Below, in pieces: positions 49,801-63,362 of a DNA stretch of 64,000 nt. The DNA comes from Eudromia elegans (lineage: Eukaryota; Chordata; Aves; Tinamiformes; Tinamidae), in NCBI GenBank assembly GCA_003342815.1, contig PTEX01000024.1:2237159-2301158 (forward strand), in the 5' to 3' direction. The translations under genes were made by a program, and so were the position numbers. The notes below the pieces were generated by a model. That model saw only the letters and a program-made list of their open reading frames with translations. It did no database searches and was not told where the DNA came from. Within the stretch, counting starts at the first letter, position 1; every line of letters starts with the position of its first letter.

Positions 49801-52124
49801 AATATGCAAGTTTAAGATGCATGCGTTAGTATTCATACCTTCCTAAATTTATACAAAGTCTTAAAAGGCTGATGTGCTGCCTATCAAGCTTAGAGCTTAT
49901 CATTACCTAGCATTGATGCTGCGTTGTGTGTGTATGTGCATATGAAAGAACAGTGGAGTATTTATCTCGACATCAGAGAATCAAAAATTCTTAGTCTGCA
50001 GAGCAATCTTCCCCATCATTGTAATCAGTATCTTTTATTAAATATATATAGTTAAAATAGAAGAGCAAAAAGCATATATGGACACACAAATTCAAGATTC
50101 ATTTAGGTGAAATGGTCAGCTCAGCTTTTTTTTGCATGCATGTCATCTTTATGCAAGGAATAAAGTTATATCAGATGTGATAAATCTCATTACAATTTGT
50201 AATATACGCTAATCACCATCAAATACAAACTCCATTTTTCCAGAAGAAATTATGGTAAAGATTGAAATATTCTTTACTTTATAGGGAAAAACAGTTATCA
50301 GTTTCTGAAACACACTCATATGACCATGCTTAAATAATTTTAAACAATGGGATTATTGCTGCTGTCCATCTCATGTATAGAGCTTTTGGCACTTCACTCT
50401 TGCTGCTATTACTTTGAAGTAGAAAGGACTTTGTTTTCTTTTCCAGTCCAGAACTATACAGCATGTTAAGCTCCCTAACACGCTATTTTATCTGTAAACA
50501 AATCTTTACGATAAGAACAGCAATCACTCTGCCTAGGACAAAATTAATATCCACATCTTGAAAACACTTCAGGATATCTTTTTTTTTTAACATGAAATGC
50601 TAGTTTTTTAAGCAGAAGAAATTAATCTCTTATTTTCATTAGGTCTCAGATTTTATTTTTTTTAAAGCTAGATTTTTTATTTTTTCCCGTTCAGGGTAAT
50701 TTCTTTTCTATGTTAATAATGTTAATATATCAATAATAAATGCTGTGAGACATGAGTTATTTTCAAAAACCAGCAGGATATAGTTCCTTTTTCTGCTCTC
50801 TTGAACAGTTAAATTGATGAGACAGAAAAGTACTCTGATGGGAAACCCTGCTTCAGGAGCACAGGCAATCCTTTTGCTCGGCCTCAAAAACAGGCACAGA
50901 GCCTTTTCAAAGAACCTATTCTGTTCTGAGACTTTCTCCCTTAACCTGGGAAAAACCCCAAGACCCCTTTTAAGTGTAGCTGGTTCAACATGGACTGAAC
51001 CTATACCTGGCTTCAGACCTAGTCTCACTGCCTTTAATATAATGCAATCTGCATGGCTTTAGTAACATTGCATGATCAAGAATATAAGTTGTCAGTGCAA
51101 ACTGAAGACCATATAAATGAGAAGTGTTAAAAAAACCCTAAAAACAAATAAAACCCACCTAAATGCAGCTGTCACGCTGATGCGTAGGTGATTATTGTTC
51201 TGTTGGGCTGGAGATTGCATTTATTCTGTGCTTTGGCCATTTTACCTCTATTACGTTGCTGAACAAATTCACCTCACAGTTCAAATACTATTTTAAGCAT
51301 ACATTCTCCTCAAAGTAAATTATATCCTCTCATTCCTGGTACATACATTAACAATATACTTTTTTTAAAAGTTTCTATTTTGAAGGAGAATAATTTTATG
51401 CATTTTGTTCCAACTAAAATTCGCTTTAGTATATTTCCATAATGGTCTGAGAAACAATCAATATAACATTTCCTCAAGGAAAACAACCTTTCCAATCCTG
51501 ATGTTCTAGGGAAACAGAAACTTGTACACTCACTTACAGATATTTATTTCCTTTACTAAAGACCACAAAAATATCATTAAGCTGCTCAGAAAAGGAAGTG
51601 GTATGATATAAAGACTTAATTTTGTTCAAATATGTTGCTATATTGACATGTAATTCACTGTTACTGAAATACTTCTGCAAGCGATGTTAACTTTCAAGAT
51701 GAAATGTGGAAAATTACTCACAATTAGGTTCATTTTCGTCTGTGCAGTCCCAGAGGGTTTGCCTACAAACAATAATACATCTAGCACAACGACAAACAGA
51801 GATAAGATCATTTTACTGACAATTATTTGCTTTTCAACACATGGTCCATTGCAATGATATCCTAGGCCTATTATTGTTTTATTCAGGTAATTGTTAGCTC
51901 AAAATGCAAATAAACTTTTGTAATGGGAAAACAACAGATTCTCAATAAGTGTAAAGATAATCCACTATGAGAGAAAAATTTGTGATAAAACTGTAGCAGC
52001 AAACACAGTATTTTTAGAAGCCTCCCTCAGCTGAGCACAAGCACATTTCTATAGAGGATGACAAATAGCCCATATTCTTTATTTAAAAGGTCATATTGAT
52101 TTTTGAAACAGTTATAGTTAAGTA

Positions 52125-52250
52125 GCTACATTAAGAAAGCATGCATCTTAATTACGACTGACTCAAATGTGCAATACTTTTTAATGATGGTAAATAAATC
52201 AATCAGCATAAATGAGCAATGACAAGGGCTCAGAACCCGAGATGTTGTAC
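52125..52250. promoter_or_regulatory. Weak candidate conserved non-coding block
   Basis: CTTAATTACGACTGACTCA, a TTTTAATGATGGTAAATAAA segment and CAATCAGCATAAATGAGCAA lie close together. They give homeodomain, AP-1-like (TGACTCA) and Fox-like (TAAATAAA) cores. Speculative. Confidence 0.17.
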
Positions 52251-53440
52251 TTGATACTTTCAGTCTATAAGTGGATAATAGAAAATTGTTAGAATGTAAT
52301 GTCTGTTAACTGGAAGTTGCCTTCCATACGGTTACAGTATCTCAATAACATAATCATGCTTATTGCTAGGAGGAAATTGCCCCTCTCTTGTTGGGCTTCA
52401 GTGAGATTTAACTTGATGTACTTCTTCCTAATTCAATTCAATTTAGGATTGATACTTGTCTCTCTGTTTTATTATATGAATAGGACAGAGAAAGATTAAT
52501 TTTATAAACAAATTAGTACAGTATGACTGAAATAGTTACTCTTGTGCTAGTTATGGTAAAAAGATTACAAGCATTATCTGCATCAAAGGCAGCAGGAAAA
52601 AGGTATGGTCAGATATGAAATTGGAAACAAAAACTGTGATTGGAAGAAAGGTTATGTTACAACTAGGTTCCAACGAGGCTACCAAACTTTTATGAAATTG
52701 ATTCAGATTTATGAAATTAATATCCATACCCAGTCATTTTGGTAAAACAGGTTCTTGGGCAGGGATCATAAATCAAAAGCCTAGTGAGAGGGCAAGTGTT
52801 CAGGACTTCTTATATCTCACCTAATATTAGAATCTTTTTCAACTTCTCTATTTCATTACCCAAATGCAAACTTGATAAGATCAAACCTGTGCAGAAGGGC
52901 TCCTTTTCCTGCAGCAACCTCTACGTAGACTGCATGGCACCAACCCATGGCAGATCCACAGACCTGGTTCCAGCTGTGCTTACACAACCCAGAACAACTT
53001 CCAGTGCTTCGGATTATTCCCATAACCCACTCTCAAATTTTGCAGCATCAGAAGACCTTAACTCAAATCTTCTGGGTCAAATAAGGTACACTGAGGACGC
53101 TTGCAGATCTGCACCGCTCTGACATGCTGACTGCCTGTGCCATTTGACCTGCTCCTCGAGACAGCAGAATTACAGCATACAAAGAAAAAGCACAGGTCCC
53201 TCAAACACTTGTTATTTTGGTCAGGCTCTGCTCTAGGCCAGTCAGAATAAACCAAGTCAAAAGCTTTGAATGAAGAGGTAGCAAAAGAAAAAAGCAACAT
53301 GAAGACAAATTCAGGTGAAATGAACCGATAGCAGTAGTTTCCTGCAACTTTCATGTGTGCAGCTGCTTTAGCAGAGTAGGTTTCTCCGTCAGGAAAGCTA
53401 GAGAGACCTACCCACAATTTATTGCCTCCTACACACGGAT

Positions 53441-53720
53441 TTACTGGCTCTGGCAGTTCCTGGTGGCACTTGCTAGCCCTGCAAGGGAGCATCCGGCTCC
53501 ATATCCAGGGAGCCCTGAGGCAAGGAGGGCCCCGGCCAGGAGCTGGGGGCAGTGCAGGACATGCTACCAGGGACATCAAACACGGGGTCCCTCTATCCAT
53601 CCCATTACGCTTCCTTGGGAGCTGGTCCTGGTACGAGCTTCCCAAGTAGCGGCAGAGAGACAGGATTTGGGAGCTTCCCGTGGTCCTGACATCGCGGACA
53701 TCTGAGCTGAGCCTGGAGTG
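53441..53720. other. GC-rich patch with long open frames on both strands
   Basis: A 228-codon minus-strand frame (53058-53744) and a 116-codon plus-strand frame (53355-53705) overlap here. Neither has a recognisable domain, and the minus frame continues into AT-rich sequence as a cysteine- and phenylalanine-rich stretch. It is probably non-coding, but this is the longest open frame outside CR1. Confidence 0.4.
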
Positions 53721-53830
53721 CTCCTCTTTGTTGCAAAGAAGCAAATACGCCTGTTAATACAGCTGTAAGCTTTATTGTAAGGAAATTTGGATTTCAACAT
53801 ATTTATATCACATGCTGCCTTTTTTTCTTT

Positions 53831-53840
53831 CCCCCCCCCC
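53831..53840. repeat. C10 homopolymer in a pyrimidine tract
   Basis: Ten C follow a T-rich tract and precede AG, so the junction resembles a splice acceptor (polypyrimidine then CAG). No supported exon follows it. Confidence 0.75.
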
Positions 53841-54517
53841 AGAAATAGCTTATATTTGGAAAAAATATATACAGGAAAATTTTTCATCATCACAAAATTT
53901 CTTGGATTGCACAACTCAACTGCCAACTGTCGAGACAGAAACTACGTGGCAAGTCAGCCTCAATTATCAATAACTCTGATCTTGGATCCTCTTAGGCTTC
54001 CTTAAAGTGGCAGGATCAAAGCAAGACAGAGGTACACAAATCAGAAACCGGCTACAAATCTGCTTCCATTTCTTACCACGCTTTCAACACTTTGAATTGC
54101 TCCTTCCCATAATAAACTTCCTGCGCTTTATAAGCGTAATTCGTTTAAAGCTGCTGGATTCTCATAGCATTTAATGATAATTCTGACTCAAGAAAATAGT
54201 CTAGAAAGCGATAATGGGTTCTTGATTGTGAAGCAATAACAGGAACAAAGAAAAACAGAAGTCAACACTAAGGGTATGAAGTAAAAAACCAAACATTTTT
54301 GCATGAATTTCCAGTTCTTGGAGTCAACTACCGCACACCTCACAATAGTAGGAAGCACTAATGAATAAAATAATATTATATACCTGAAAATATTAGCAGT
54401 TGGGAGATTCCTTCAATTATTTTCTAGCCAAGACAAAAATCTCAATGAGGATTTTGCGAGAACAAATGGTCTTCCTTCATTTCAGATGAGACAGTTTTAT
54501 GCTTCAGTGTAGAAGCC

Positions 54518-54535
54518 TATTGTACATGTACAATA
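54518..54535. repeat. 18-bp perfect palindrome
   Basis: TATTGTACATGTACAATA equals its own reverse complement. The core GTACATGTAC is repeated in part just downstream (ATGTACATC). It could be a dimeric protein site or chance in AT-rich DNA. Confidence 0.85.
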
Positions 54536-56156
54536 TGTACATCTACCGTATATGAACATTCAGAACCTATATATGGTCTCCTTACATGAATATTATTATG
54601 AAATGAGTTTGTTGGCCATGTAGACTAAAAGAGATAACATTTTTCAGCCTTGGAGTATATAAAGAGTATTTATCCAACTTTTTAAATTGAAGGGCCACTC
54701 AAACTAAAAATAGAAAATACTAGAAGTAGTGGAAGAAAGCATTGACTATACAAGAAAGCTACGAATAGATAAATTATTAAGTAAGCTGTACCTTTTTCAT
54801 CTTATTTGGCCATTTTCTTGTTTATCTGCATATGAGTGTGATCGTGTAGTTTGCTGAACACAATGGAAATTGATTTCCTTTCCCTTTCCTCAAGTCCTAC
54901 AGATCACAAAATGGATAAAACTGCAAAAGAGGAAAAAAAAAGTTTAATTCTCAACACTCAGAAATACCAGTATTTGGTCAAGTGCTAAAAGTTCAAATAA
55001 CTGTGCTTTCCAACAACACATGCATTATGCTGTAGGCCAGCTAGCCTCTTGTTGGTATGAGAAAAAGCAAGCGACCTCAGCCTGAACCTCTAGCAAAACA
55101 AATAATGAGATGAACAGCTTCACTGAATAATTCAAGTCACCTTACACAAGGCAGAAGGTGTAAAGGAAAGAAATGTGAGCGAAGCAGGGGAGGGGAGAGG
55201 TAGAAGTTCAGCTGCTGAAGCTGCAGAGACATAACTGGAAGAAAATGTTTAATGGGATCAGAGGGGAGAGCCGTGGAGTGAAGGCCCCTCTGCCCCACAG
55301 CTGCCGAGCAGCACGGTACTGCCTTGCCTGGAACAAATTCAGCTCTTCCCATAGGGCTTTAAATGGACCATTTGATTAAAAGCCCCTAAATTCCAAGGCA
55401 CAGGGGACTGGATAATGACACCAAGGGGCAGGTTTGGGCCGTTGCCAGGCTCACGTGTCCATGCGCTGCCTATTGGCCACGCAACCAGCTGGCACAAGGA
55501 GCTTCTTGCAACTGGACAGGCAGATGGGCAGTGCTCTTAAAGCAGTGACAACCACTGCATATTTTGAAAATTTCATGTGAAGTTTCCTCTGTCACACAAT
55601 AGAGTACTTAAATACTGCCAGATTATAATCAAAATAAGCAAGATTTTCTTCTTCTTTTTTTTTTCCAAACCTGAGATGAATGGGACGAGGAATGGAAAGC
55701 AATTATGATTAGAATCTAAATATCATTTACCATTTCATAGCTGAAAAGATGTAATTTCTTCTACTGCTTCCTTCCAGAAACTTCATTCAGATTATCAAAT
55801 TTCACTTCATTTGTATTCCTTAAAGTACCCATCATCAACCAACTTTTGCACTGATTAAAGGTGTCCTTTAATTTTAAAGATCTCCTCCTGCACCATCTGA
55901 GATGAACACTACTAATGATTAAGTACTTTTAAAGGACATTGGTAGAAGCAGAATTTGTCTGAGAGATCTCACAACCACAACAGACAACTCTCATCTACTG
56001 TTTTAAGGTAACCTAACGTTCTCCATCTTTAAGACTGTCTTTACATAGTTAAACCGAGGCAAGCACGTTGTTTAAGGTTCCCATCTTCCCGACTCTTTCG
56101 GTTTTACCCAGAATAATCCCGTCAGATGTAAATGTGATTTTGGACTGTGATTTACC

Positions 56157-56180
56157 AAAAAAAAAAAAAAAAAAAAAAAA
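56157..56180. repeat. A24 homopolymer
   Basis: Twenty-four A in a row, the longest mononucleotide run in the window. No retroposed gene body is recognisable upstream. Confidence 0.92.
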
Positions 56181-57579
56181 GCATGCAGGAATAGCCTCGG
56201 AAAAGAGATAACAGGGAAGAGTGTGTTTAACTGTGTGTTCTTTGCTTTATTCTGTTGCTTAACTTTATGCAACATTCTGTAGATTCCATTAAAAAAATAA
56301 ATAAATCACACACGCCCGAAAAAACAAGCAGAACCTTGGTATAATATAAACATAGTCTATTAAGAGTATTTGTGAAGTGCAAATTATTTTAAAATATGTA
56401 GACTAGACTTCCAGCCAATAGAAGGTTTGACAAATTACTTTATTCCTAAGAAAATTCAAAGAATTCTCGCTGCATATTTCAATTATTACTCCATATACAT
56501 TAAACAAGAAACTATTGTTCCCTTAACTTTTTTTTCTTATTGATTTTACAGAGATGAAAGAGGTCATTTTCAAGTGTCTGATATTTGAATGCCTTCTGAA
56601 GATATTGGTGGGGAATGAATGTGTCCATGCACAGCCATACAAGGCTGCCTTAGCTACGAAAGAGATTCTCTTATTTCTTTTTAAAAATTACTGGAGTCCT
56701 GAATATATTTTATTGCATCATATATATGCATAGACTCACATTTTTGTGCAATTTAGGATATCTAACCAGTATATCTTATTTTCTATAATTAATTTTATAC
56801 ATAACTATCTTTTAGATATAGTCTGTTATGAAATTGTACAAGACTTGAATCCAAACAGAACAGAGAATAAAATTCTTAGGCTTAAAATAATTTAAGTGAT
56901 TATCTAAATCTCTCTCAAGTTATTGGTCCTAGCAAGTCTTGTAGCTGACCACTTGTTAAGTCTGGCAAAGGCAGTAAAAATAGATTAACCTGGGAGGACT
57001 CGGGCCTTTCAGGATGAACACTAAAATCTAACACCCTTTAGAAGCCGTTTTGAGGGGGGAAAGGAATGTTCTTCGCAAATATTCCCACCTACAGAGTTGA
57101 CTAACATGTTAGTGCCTTCTGCATCAGCACCTGGGCCACGGGAGCAACCTGCCTCCATACTGATTCATCAGCATATGAAGCCAGTTCACCACCATCCATA
57201 CCATAGCATCTACTATCTAATCTACTATTACAAGATGGAAAAAAAATGAAAATCTCACTAGATTGAATAGATTAAGTGTCCTTTAAGGATGAATTCCTGT
57301 TAGAATATATATCTTAATATTTCATTGCTTTAGTTAAAAGATTATGTATTTGAGCAGCTGAAGATTAAAAAAAGCATAATTTTAATGGATTTACCTTTTA
57401 GTCAGCTGAGTATCATATTTTAAAAGATAAATCTTTTAAGCGTTCCTTGCATTCAATGTATTCTGCATATTTGAAAGATTCCCTGCAGACAGACAAATGC
57501 AAGTATCTGGTATGAGAAGCCATGTTAATAAGGTTGCATTTTTTGAGAGGTTATATCATTTAAATAAGGTTTTAAGCAT

Positions 57580-57607
57580 CTCCAAACATATATATATATA
57601 TTTGGAG
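57580..57607. repeat. AT-core near-palindrome with CTCCAAA arms
   Basis: CTCCAAA (57580-57586) and TTTGGAG (57601-57607) flank an alternating AT core. The whole 28 bp is palindromic apart from the central C/A offset, a good candidate for cruciform extrusion. Confidence 0.82.
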
Positions 57608-60600
57608 TCATGCAGTAAGCTTTAATACCATTTCAAGTGACTTAATGAAGATTATAGTGTGAGAAAGTATCTGACACTTGGGGATATGGTGCTAGTAAGG
57701 TTTAGGAGGTATTTTTACACATATCTCTTAAGCACCCTAAGTAAGTTTTGGACTTCAAACATTGTTTTTGGACATGAAAGAGTTTGAAAATCCTATTAAG
57801 TTCTTTGTAGAAATGGTCTAGAAGGACTGCTGCTAGAGTATAATGTATTTTGCATTGTCACTTATTACAGCTAAATCCTAACTTGTGAAGCCAACGGAGT
57901 TCCTGAAAACACTTCTGCCAAATTATTATTCTTTGCGTGCAATATTTTCAGTCGTAGGTATTACCTTATTGTGAAAATATAATGGAGTGCACGACATCTG
58001 TCTATCTCCTTTCCTTAAAATAACATAAACCTGTGCAGATATGACAACAACACGTTTACTTTTCTCATGGTTGTTCTACCATCACGCTGAATCGCATCGA
58101 TTTTTTTCCCCCTCCTGTCTTCTAACTTCTCCATTTTAGACTAAATTTGGCCTTTGAGAAAATTAAAATTGTTGTTCTCAGTTATGAAAGAGACTTTACT
58201 ATAAGAAATGACAGATTTAGAGCACATTCTCTAAATTCCCATGATTTCATTCCACAACACCTTTTTAACAAAGACAACCTGAAGTCCATGGGGATGTAGC
58301 AATGCAGAGAAAATGGCATTTTCTATGATTTCCACCTTTCAGTCCTACCAGCAATGGAAGACTTAGAGGCAGATCTGTTTATAAGTTGTGCCATAAAAAA
58401 CTCTCAACCACATTTAATCCCAAACTCAGATGTCACCAGCAAATCCCACATTTGGGATCTTGAGGCATCCCAAGCACTTTGCGTGAAGGATCTCAAAAAC
58501 CAATGGAGACAGTCAAGGGTTCAGCACTCCAGCCTCCCGTGGGCTTCTCATGGAACAAGGTCGAGTGCTTGGACAGCAGGAGCCCTGCATGGGGCCAGCT
58601 GGAAAATGGAGATGTGGCATCATCATTCCTGCGTGCCAGCGTTTAAATGAATTAGATTACTGCAGTTTGGACAAATGGAAAAAAGACATAAAAAGCCACT
58701 AGAGAAAAAAATGAGTAACTTTTAGAAAGATTAACTGTACCTGTCTGCAGAAGATTGATACAAAGAAGTTCCATTTATCCTTTCTAAAATGTTAGCAACA
58801 AACGAAATGCACAATATGATTTCATCTCAAATTCATACTTTTGTTTTTTCCTCCAGACAAGCAATTAAGTTTTATCAGTGCCGGCAATATCTTATTTCAA
58901 ATTCATATCTTGTAGAAAAATATCTAGCAATGTAAATGTTAAAAGTAGGTTCAAATGAAAAAGATTCAATATCAAATTTAGGGATTAATACAGATCTGGA
59001 AAGTAAAACCAATGATCTTTAAAAAAAAAAACAACCCTACAAACTTACGTGGGTTAAGCAAAGTGTAATTAGGATTCTGAAATAATGGTACAGGGCTCTG
59101 AATTCATCTAACACACACTTGGTGGGTGCAGAGACATCTCCTAAGTGTAAGCAATCACGAAGGGGGCCTGGAGAGGCTATGCAGACCACATGGATACTAT
59201 GGAATACCAGATTTCCATCACTACTGATTTGGAATAGCTGCATTTAAATATCATTAGATTTTCTTTACTAATCTGTTGGCACTTGCCACTTGCAATGCTT
59301 GTCCTGAGATGCAGGCATTTCCTAAGGTTAGTACATTTCTAAAGATCTTGAATATATCATATTTACTTACATGGAAGAAATTAAAGACCTTAAATAAAGC
59401 ACTGTCCTTTATTAGGATCAAGCTGCATGGTTGAAAAATCATGTCCTAGGCTGTATTTCTAAAAATTCCTTTCAAATTACTGAAATCAGAGGAAAAACTA
59501 TTTCTAAGCAGCAAATCTTCCATTTGAAGCAAACAAAGCATACAATAATAAAACCTAAGATTAGATAAAAGATTAAAGAAATTGTTGTTTTTATACAAAT
59601 AGATACGATGAAATTAATTAGGCTCTATTGTATAGGCTGGTTCCTGTGAACACAGGAAAATACTGAGGCTGAGAGGAAGATGAAGATGCTCATCTCCCCG
59701 TCTTGGGGTTGGTCATTTGACTCCGCATGTGGATATACAGGTATATACAGATGTCCAGCATGAAAATCAGGCACTGGAAAAGCCTTACACAGCCTCGCTC
59801 CCCCCTCTCGGTGTGACCTACAGCTGCTATGCAGCCGAGAGGTGCATTTTAATTTCTCAGTAGTTGGGACATCTTTGGGTCAAACACAGTTTGGAAACAG
59901 ACCTGGCAGGGCCTTTCTTTCCCTACCCTCAGCAATGTCCGTGCTGGCCACCGACCTTTCCTCCTCAGGCAGTCACACCTGGAGCCACCTCTGTCCTCGG
60001 CACGTACCAAGGTCACTAGTGGTGTTCTTGACCACAATGGAGTGGCATCAAACCCAACCTTAACGTTAACACTAGCTCCGTGTGTCCAGAGGTGCTGCTA
60101 CGTAGGACATTGGACATCACTCAACTTGGTTACACAACGTACAGAAGGATCCATCCGTGCCTTTTCCTGGCAAAATACTCTGAAACATTACCTCACTTTT
60201 CTTAAAAAAGGCCTGCAACCCTAGACATTTGCATGAGTGAAATCCAAACCATAAGCCCCATGACTTATATGTTCTGTGATGAATTACTGCAGAAAGAAAT
60301 AATTAATGGAACATCTGCTTGCCAGGAAGATGCAGTGCGAGTAACTGCTGTGCTACAGTCACCGGGCCAGGTTCTCCCATTATTTTTGGCAACAAACAGA
60401 GACCAGAAGGTAGCTAGGTCAACCCAGCCAGTAATTCCTTTGTTACGGTGTAGCTGTCGCCTGGCACACCTCTCTCAAGTAATAAACTCTCTACACCTGG
60501 GCTCCAGCATGCCTGGTGCTCCGGAGAATCCTTCTACATTGCTAAATTATTTAAATACCCAAGTCTCTTGGGCTACAGGGGGGGTTTAGAAAGACTGAAC

Positions 60601-62749
60601 TACCAATGAGAAATGGTGCTGTGTACTCTCAATTGATAAGTCTCACATCAAGCATAAAGAACTACATGTATATGTTACAGTAGCTTTAGCAGAACTCTTT
60701 GCAGAAGTAAAGTGAATATGTTAGGCCTGAAAATAATTAGCTTCAAATTACTTTTTTTTTAATTGAGTATTTTGATTTCTTTTATTCTAGTTGAGTATGT
60801 CCTTGTTTTTATTCTGCTTCATCTTTGCTTTTGCTTTGAGATGAATGTCAAGTGTCATTTTTACTTTAGCAAGAAGTCTTTTGAATATTGAGATAAAAGA
60901 AAATGTTTGTTCTGAATAAATTGTTATTTTTTATTTTACAAATGAAGTGAGTGGAAAACTTCTACTAATGATATGCTTCTCATTAGCAAATGGATCCCTT
61001 TACTGTGGAAATCAAATAATCCTTTTCTTCAAGTTAGTCTTCACCCATTTTTATAATTAGCATCACTGTCTCCATTTCTTTCCCCTCCTCCTCTGAAGTA
61101 TAACTTGAAATATATGACTTGGTGAAAGCTTTCCAATACGTTCATTATAAGAAAACTGATGCAGAGCACTCTTAGCAGGGCAATTAAGTTACTTCCAACC
61201 ACAGTTCTTCAATCCCCAACCAGACCCAAGATCACAGCTGGCTTTTTCCCCCCCGACTTATCAATTTATCAGTAGTTAAAAAGTGATACTGCAGAATGAG
61301 AAACAATATCCTGCAATTGCTGCTTTGGTACAGGATGCTCGATCAACCCCACTGCCACAGGGGAAAAATCATTTAAACCAGTGATCGAGGGTGGTCAGCA
61401 TTAGCCACTGATTTGCATCCTGTGTTATTTTAGTTTTTAAGTAATTCAATGCCCATTTGGTACAAACACTGCTCTGTCCTTAGAAACACGCTCTCCCCAG
61501 TGCCCTTGAGGACTCTGAAGGTGACGGAGAGGTGGAAGTACCTGCGAGTTGGTCATTTGGCCCATTCCATTTCAACCGGCAAGAAGGAGCATCTCTGCGA
61601 GAACCTGCAGCAAGAGAGAAGCTTAAAAAAAGTGCCCATCAAAACTGAAATGGGCCTGGAAATCAGTAAGTCCCAGCAAACGTGCAACCCCACAGTGCCG
61701 TGCAGATTAACCACTGCGGACCCACACCCCGTCCTGCCGCGCAGCCCCGTCATTTTCCCTTATTTATTCTTCTAAACAGTTTATACACTCCACAGTTTCT
61801 TCATAAGACATGGCATAGCATTTGCACTTACCTTCAAGGCAGTCTTTGAACAGTCGAGCTGAGAAGGCCATCCTGCCTCCCATAGACATCTCCCCCGGTG
61901 AAACCATAAAGGTCTTGGCCTGGCAAGCAGCAGCTCACATTAAATCAAGTGGCTGGCTTCACATCTGGCATCACATCATCATCTGGCTTCACAAAACACC
62001 TTGCACGCAATTGTCTTGTTGCATAGCCGAGGTGAATCTTTTTGAGCAGAGAAAGCTTTCTGCTGTAAGCTTCCATACCAGACACTAAATATTCTGTATA
62101 TAGGCTAATTGTTTATTCGTTTAAAACATTCTCCTTCATCGCTAAAGCCTTATTTCTTAGCTGAAGGTAGTATATTTAGTTGATACTAAGCTTAAGGAGG
62201 ACTGGCTTTATGGTAGCTGAATTCCATGCAATATTCTGTTTTGACACTTCCAGTGAAATTGAGAAGCCAGGTTATGACTAAGGTCAGTGGTTGATTGTTT
62301 CATTGACTTTCCATTCGACGTGGGAATGAAGCATATCCAGCTGCAAATTTCCTCACACTCAGGGGGACTGAAGTTATTTTGGCTGCAGCTAAATTATCAC
62401 TATAAACCCTAAAGCTGATAGCTTTTCTTTTGGTTCTGAATCTCTCACAATGGGAATGGGATGAAACCAGGGAGAATTTAGATCTTAATTCGGCAAAGAT
62501 ATCCTAATTATTGTTTCTATTATAAATCAAAATAATTATGTGCATTTAAGTTGTTGGTATGAAAAGGAGAAAATAAGATATCAGAGAGATATTACGGTAG
62601 GCAGCTTTCTCCAAAACAAGTAATACTAACTGCCCACTTCCTATTTTGGTAAAGCAGTGACCTCTTCCTGATGTGTATTTAGCAGAAAAGTTAAAATTAG
62701 TGATGCTTTAAAGTCTATGTTACTATGTTATCCCTGAATTAGGAGAATA

Positions 62750-62770
62750 TTTTTTTTTTTTTTTTTTTTT
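62750..62770. repeat. T21 homopolymer
   Basis: Twenty-one T on the plus strand. A poly(A)-tailed insertion on the minus strand would lie to the right of this run, but the sequence there is ordinary AT-rich DNA that I do not recognise. Confidence 0.92.
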
Positions 62771-63317
62771 GAACAAACGCCCGTTTTTGGCAATTAATGA
62801 TAGACTCACATAAAATATTATAAAATTGTAAACAATTATTTAAGCAAATAAGTACCTTTCAATGTAACTACTTGAAGTTTTTCAGGTATCATTGAGCTGA
62901 TCCACTGCTTGAAAAACACTTTTTTCCCTGTTTATCTCAGTCCCTGTTTCTGCAATTATTTCATCCTGGATCTTGTATTACATGAATTTTCCATTTTGTA
63001 AGATAGAAACTTTTCAGTAGCTTGGGAGCTCAAGCAATTTACTGACCTTAAAAATCGACCAGGATATATCTATCCTTTTTCATAAATGCAAGTATAGTAG
63101 AAACCAGAGCATTAAAAGATAGCTTTACTAAATCAACACAATTCAGAGCTAACAGCATGCTTCTCTGCATCATGTAAGGATCTATATGAAATTTCAAAAG
63201 GATTATGATGGGAATTTTATTCTTGTTCTGAAATATGAAAATAGCTCCTCAGAGTCTTGCAGCCCTTCTGCAAGGTTTAACAAGTGGTCCAGTACTCCTT
63301 CGTGCTTCATCAGAAAG

Positions 63318-63362
63318 AAGCAAAACAAGAGAAAAACAAGAGAAACAAAACAGAAAAAAAGC
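63318..63362. repeat. A-rich repeat, period about 11
   Basis: AAAACAAGAG is repeated with an extra A, then a degenerate AAACAAAACAG copy and an A7 run. It is a low-complexity tract. Confidence 0.7.

Larger units (their letters stand above)
38480..53440. other. AT-rich non-coding DNA
   Basis: Contains the MIR-like remnant and the candidate regulatory blocks at 41.7, 46.6 and 52.1 kb. Open frames at 47405-47728 and 49238-49606 coincide with small GC-rich stretches and have no domain I recognise. An acceptor-like T14-CAG junction lies at about 44811-44826. No gene is supported. Confidence 0.55.

Noticed and set aside
53821..53842. Pyrimidine tract with C10 then AG as a splice acceptor
   Set aside because: The downstream 72-codon frame has no domain and no partnering donor was found; a homopolymer explains it.
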